The notes below the pieces were generated by a model that did not search any database, was not told where the DNA came from, and saw only the letters and a program-made list of their open reading frames with translations. Positions 63,070 to 64,000 of a DNA stretch of 64,000 nt are shown piece by piece (positions within the stretch are counted from its first letter, which is position 1; every line of letters starts with the position of its first letter). The position numbers were made by a program, and so were the translations under genes. The stretch spans positions 19,113,784-19,177,783 of the forward strand of contig NC_061794.1 in NCBI RefSeq assembly GCF_021462225.1. The letters are read 5' to 3'. This DNA is from Girardinichthys multiradiatus. Lineage: Eukaryota; Chordata; Actinopteri; Cyprinodontiformes; Goodeidae.

Positions 63070-63560
63070 AAAAGCTGTGTGTTATTTCTGAGTCTCCAAA
63101 GACCCAGAAAGAGATGTGAGGTTCACCTCCCTGTGGGTTTTTTAAAAAACACCCAGGGCAGATAGTGCCTTCCTCTCCCTGGCTTCTCATGTTGTTCTTT
63201 CTCTTGCCGTTACTCTGGCCCATATCCTTCTTTTTTACGGGGAGCTATTTATCCTGATTACATCAGGGGTCAATCATTAATTCGCACCTTGGGGGTCCCT
63301 GTGCTGGCTGTGGCTACAATAGTCTGCTTGTTTGAGCGACTGTTATTCCAGTGGAAAACTACTCCGCTCTGCCTGAGAGGCAGGCCCAGGCCACATAAAG
63401 GCATCCCATTTATTTGATAAATTGTAAATGCGTGCCATAAGAGCCGCTCTTTGCTTTGTTGCATCACTTGCAATAACCAAGATCTTGGGGCACGTACGAA
63501 TGCAGATGCTGGTCGTTACACAAACACACATCTGTTTGCAACTGAGGGAGCTGTTACCGT
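63070..63560. promoter_or_regulatory. Candidate conserved noncoding block in intron 1
   Basis: Long repeat-free sequence with GTCAATCATTAATTCGCACC, CATTTATTTGATAAATTGTAAATG and CACTTGCAATAACC. Its GC content is higher than the flanks. It is a plausible enhancer-type element of prdm16, by composition only. Confidence 0.33.
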
Positions 63561-64000
63561 ACTCTGAACACATGGGCAACGATCAGATGGTGTTAATGAT
63601 AAAGATTATATCTTATAACTACTGTATGTCTCAGGGAGACAGGATAGGACATAATGTGATATTTAGAGACAACAATGTAAAAATGTTTTTTAAGAATATG
63701 CAAACAACTAAATAAATTCCTTCTTTCATCATTTTTTTTTCAATAACCTGCATTTAAAAAAGAAATCATATGCAGATCACAATGTAATCATCGTTGCCAT
63801 GGCAAAATAACTTGACCTAGCACTGGAAATAAGCAGTTTAATCGAAGGTCTTACAACAGGAGAATTATTATGTGGTTGTGTTTAATCAGAGCATTCTAGA
63901 CTTAAACGCTGAAAGATAAAATCTGGAGTCATTTTCTGCCGTCTGCCTGGACGCACACAAACACATGTGCCTTGTGGTGCACAGACTAAGCTGTATTGTT

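Larger units (their letters stand above)
60386..64000 (-). other. prdm16: prdm16 intron 1 (3' part; continues beyond the window)
   Basis: Sequence upstream of exon 2, ending in the acceptor TTTTTCACCTAG. Exon 2 starts with the last two bases of a codon, so the preceding exon must end after one base of that codon. This is consistent with the short first coding exon I recall for the family. No such exon (MRSK-type start) was recognised before the right edge. Confidence 0.8.

Noticed and set aside
1..64000. CRISPR array, operon or prokaryotic defence system
   Set aside because: No spaced direct repeats, no dense short-gap coding and no bacterial gene structure; the DNA is a vertebrate intronic region.

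Overview
This window is vertebrate nuclear DNA, almost certainly from a ray-finned (teleost) fish. There is almost no coding sequence. Long (CA)n tracts occur, and the interspersed repeats are of kinds typical of teleosts: several Tc1/mariner families, a PIF/Harbinger relic, hAT-like MITEs, tRNA-derived SINEs, Ty3/Gypsy debris, a solo LTR and LINE tails. The species cannot be determined from the sequence alone.

The one gene I can support is prdm16, a PR/SET-domain zinc-finger transcription factor of the PRDM3/PRDM16 family, on the minus strand. Two internal coding exons are visible. Exon 2 (60385 down to 59937, 449 nt) encodes the acidic N-terminus and the first strands of the PR domain. Exon 3 (15051 down to 15001, 51 nt) is a 17-residue microexon. 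It has the same length and phase as the short third coding exon I recall from mammalian PRDM16. Between them lies a 44.9-kb intron 2. The window also holds the 5' part of intron 3 (15000 down to 1) and the 3' end of intron 1 (64000 down to 60386). Exon 1, exon 4 and the zinc-finger exons lie outside.

Region by region: 1-15000 (intron 3) has a minus-strand tRNA-SINE, AT-rich homeodomain-motif clusters that look like candidate enhancers (about 1.4-2.2 kb, 3.1-3.3 kb, 9.1-9.3 kb), three relics of one Tc1 family and a degenerate pentamer minisatellite. 15-60 kb (intron 2) holds the densest transposon debris: an internally deleted Tc1 copy at 23 kb, a palindromic MITE with a target duplication at 24.9 kb, a Gypsy integrase tail at 26.1-26.6 kb, a 1.55-kb Harbinger relic at 26.7-28.2 kb, a LINE 3' end at 34 kb, a 602-bp solo LTR with a perfect 5-bp target duplication at 47.4-48.0 kb, and Tc1 relics of four families between 48.5 and 58.9 kb. 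60.4-64 kb (intron 1) holds a diverged tandem array with a period near 110 bp, 0.7-1.3 kb from exon 2, and a probable regulatory block near 63.1-63.6 kb.

Nothing prokaryotic, no CRISPR array and no second protein-coding gene was seen. The most useful results are the exon 3 microexon with its tandem CAGCAG acceptor and weak donor, the intron 1 tandem array, the solo LTR, and a perfect 18-bp hairpin beside a 14-bp tandem duplication at 41.5 kb. Regulatory-block calls rest on motif clustering and absence of repeats only; conservation could not be measured here.
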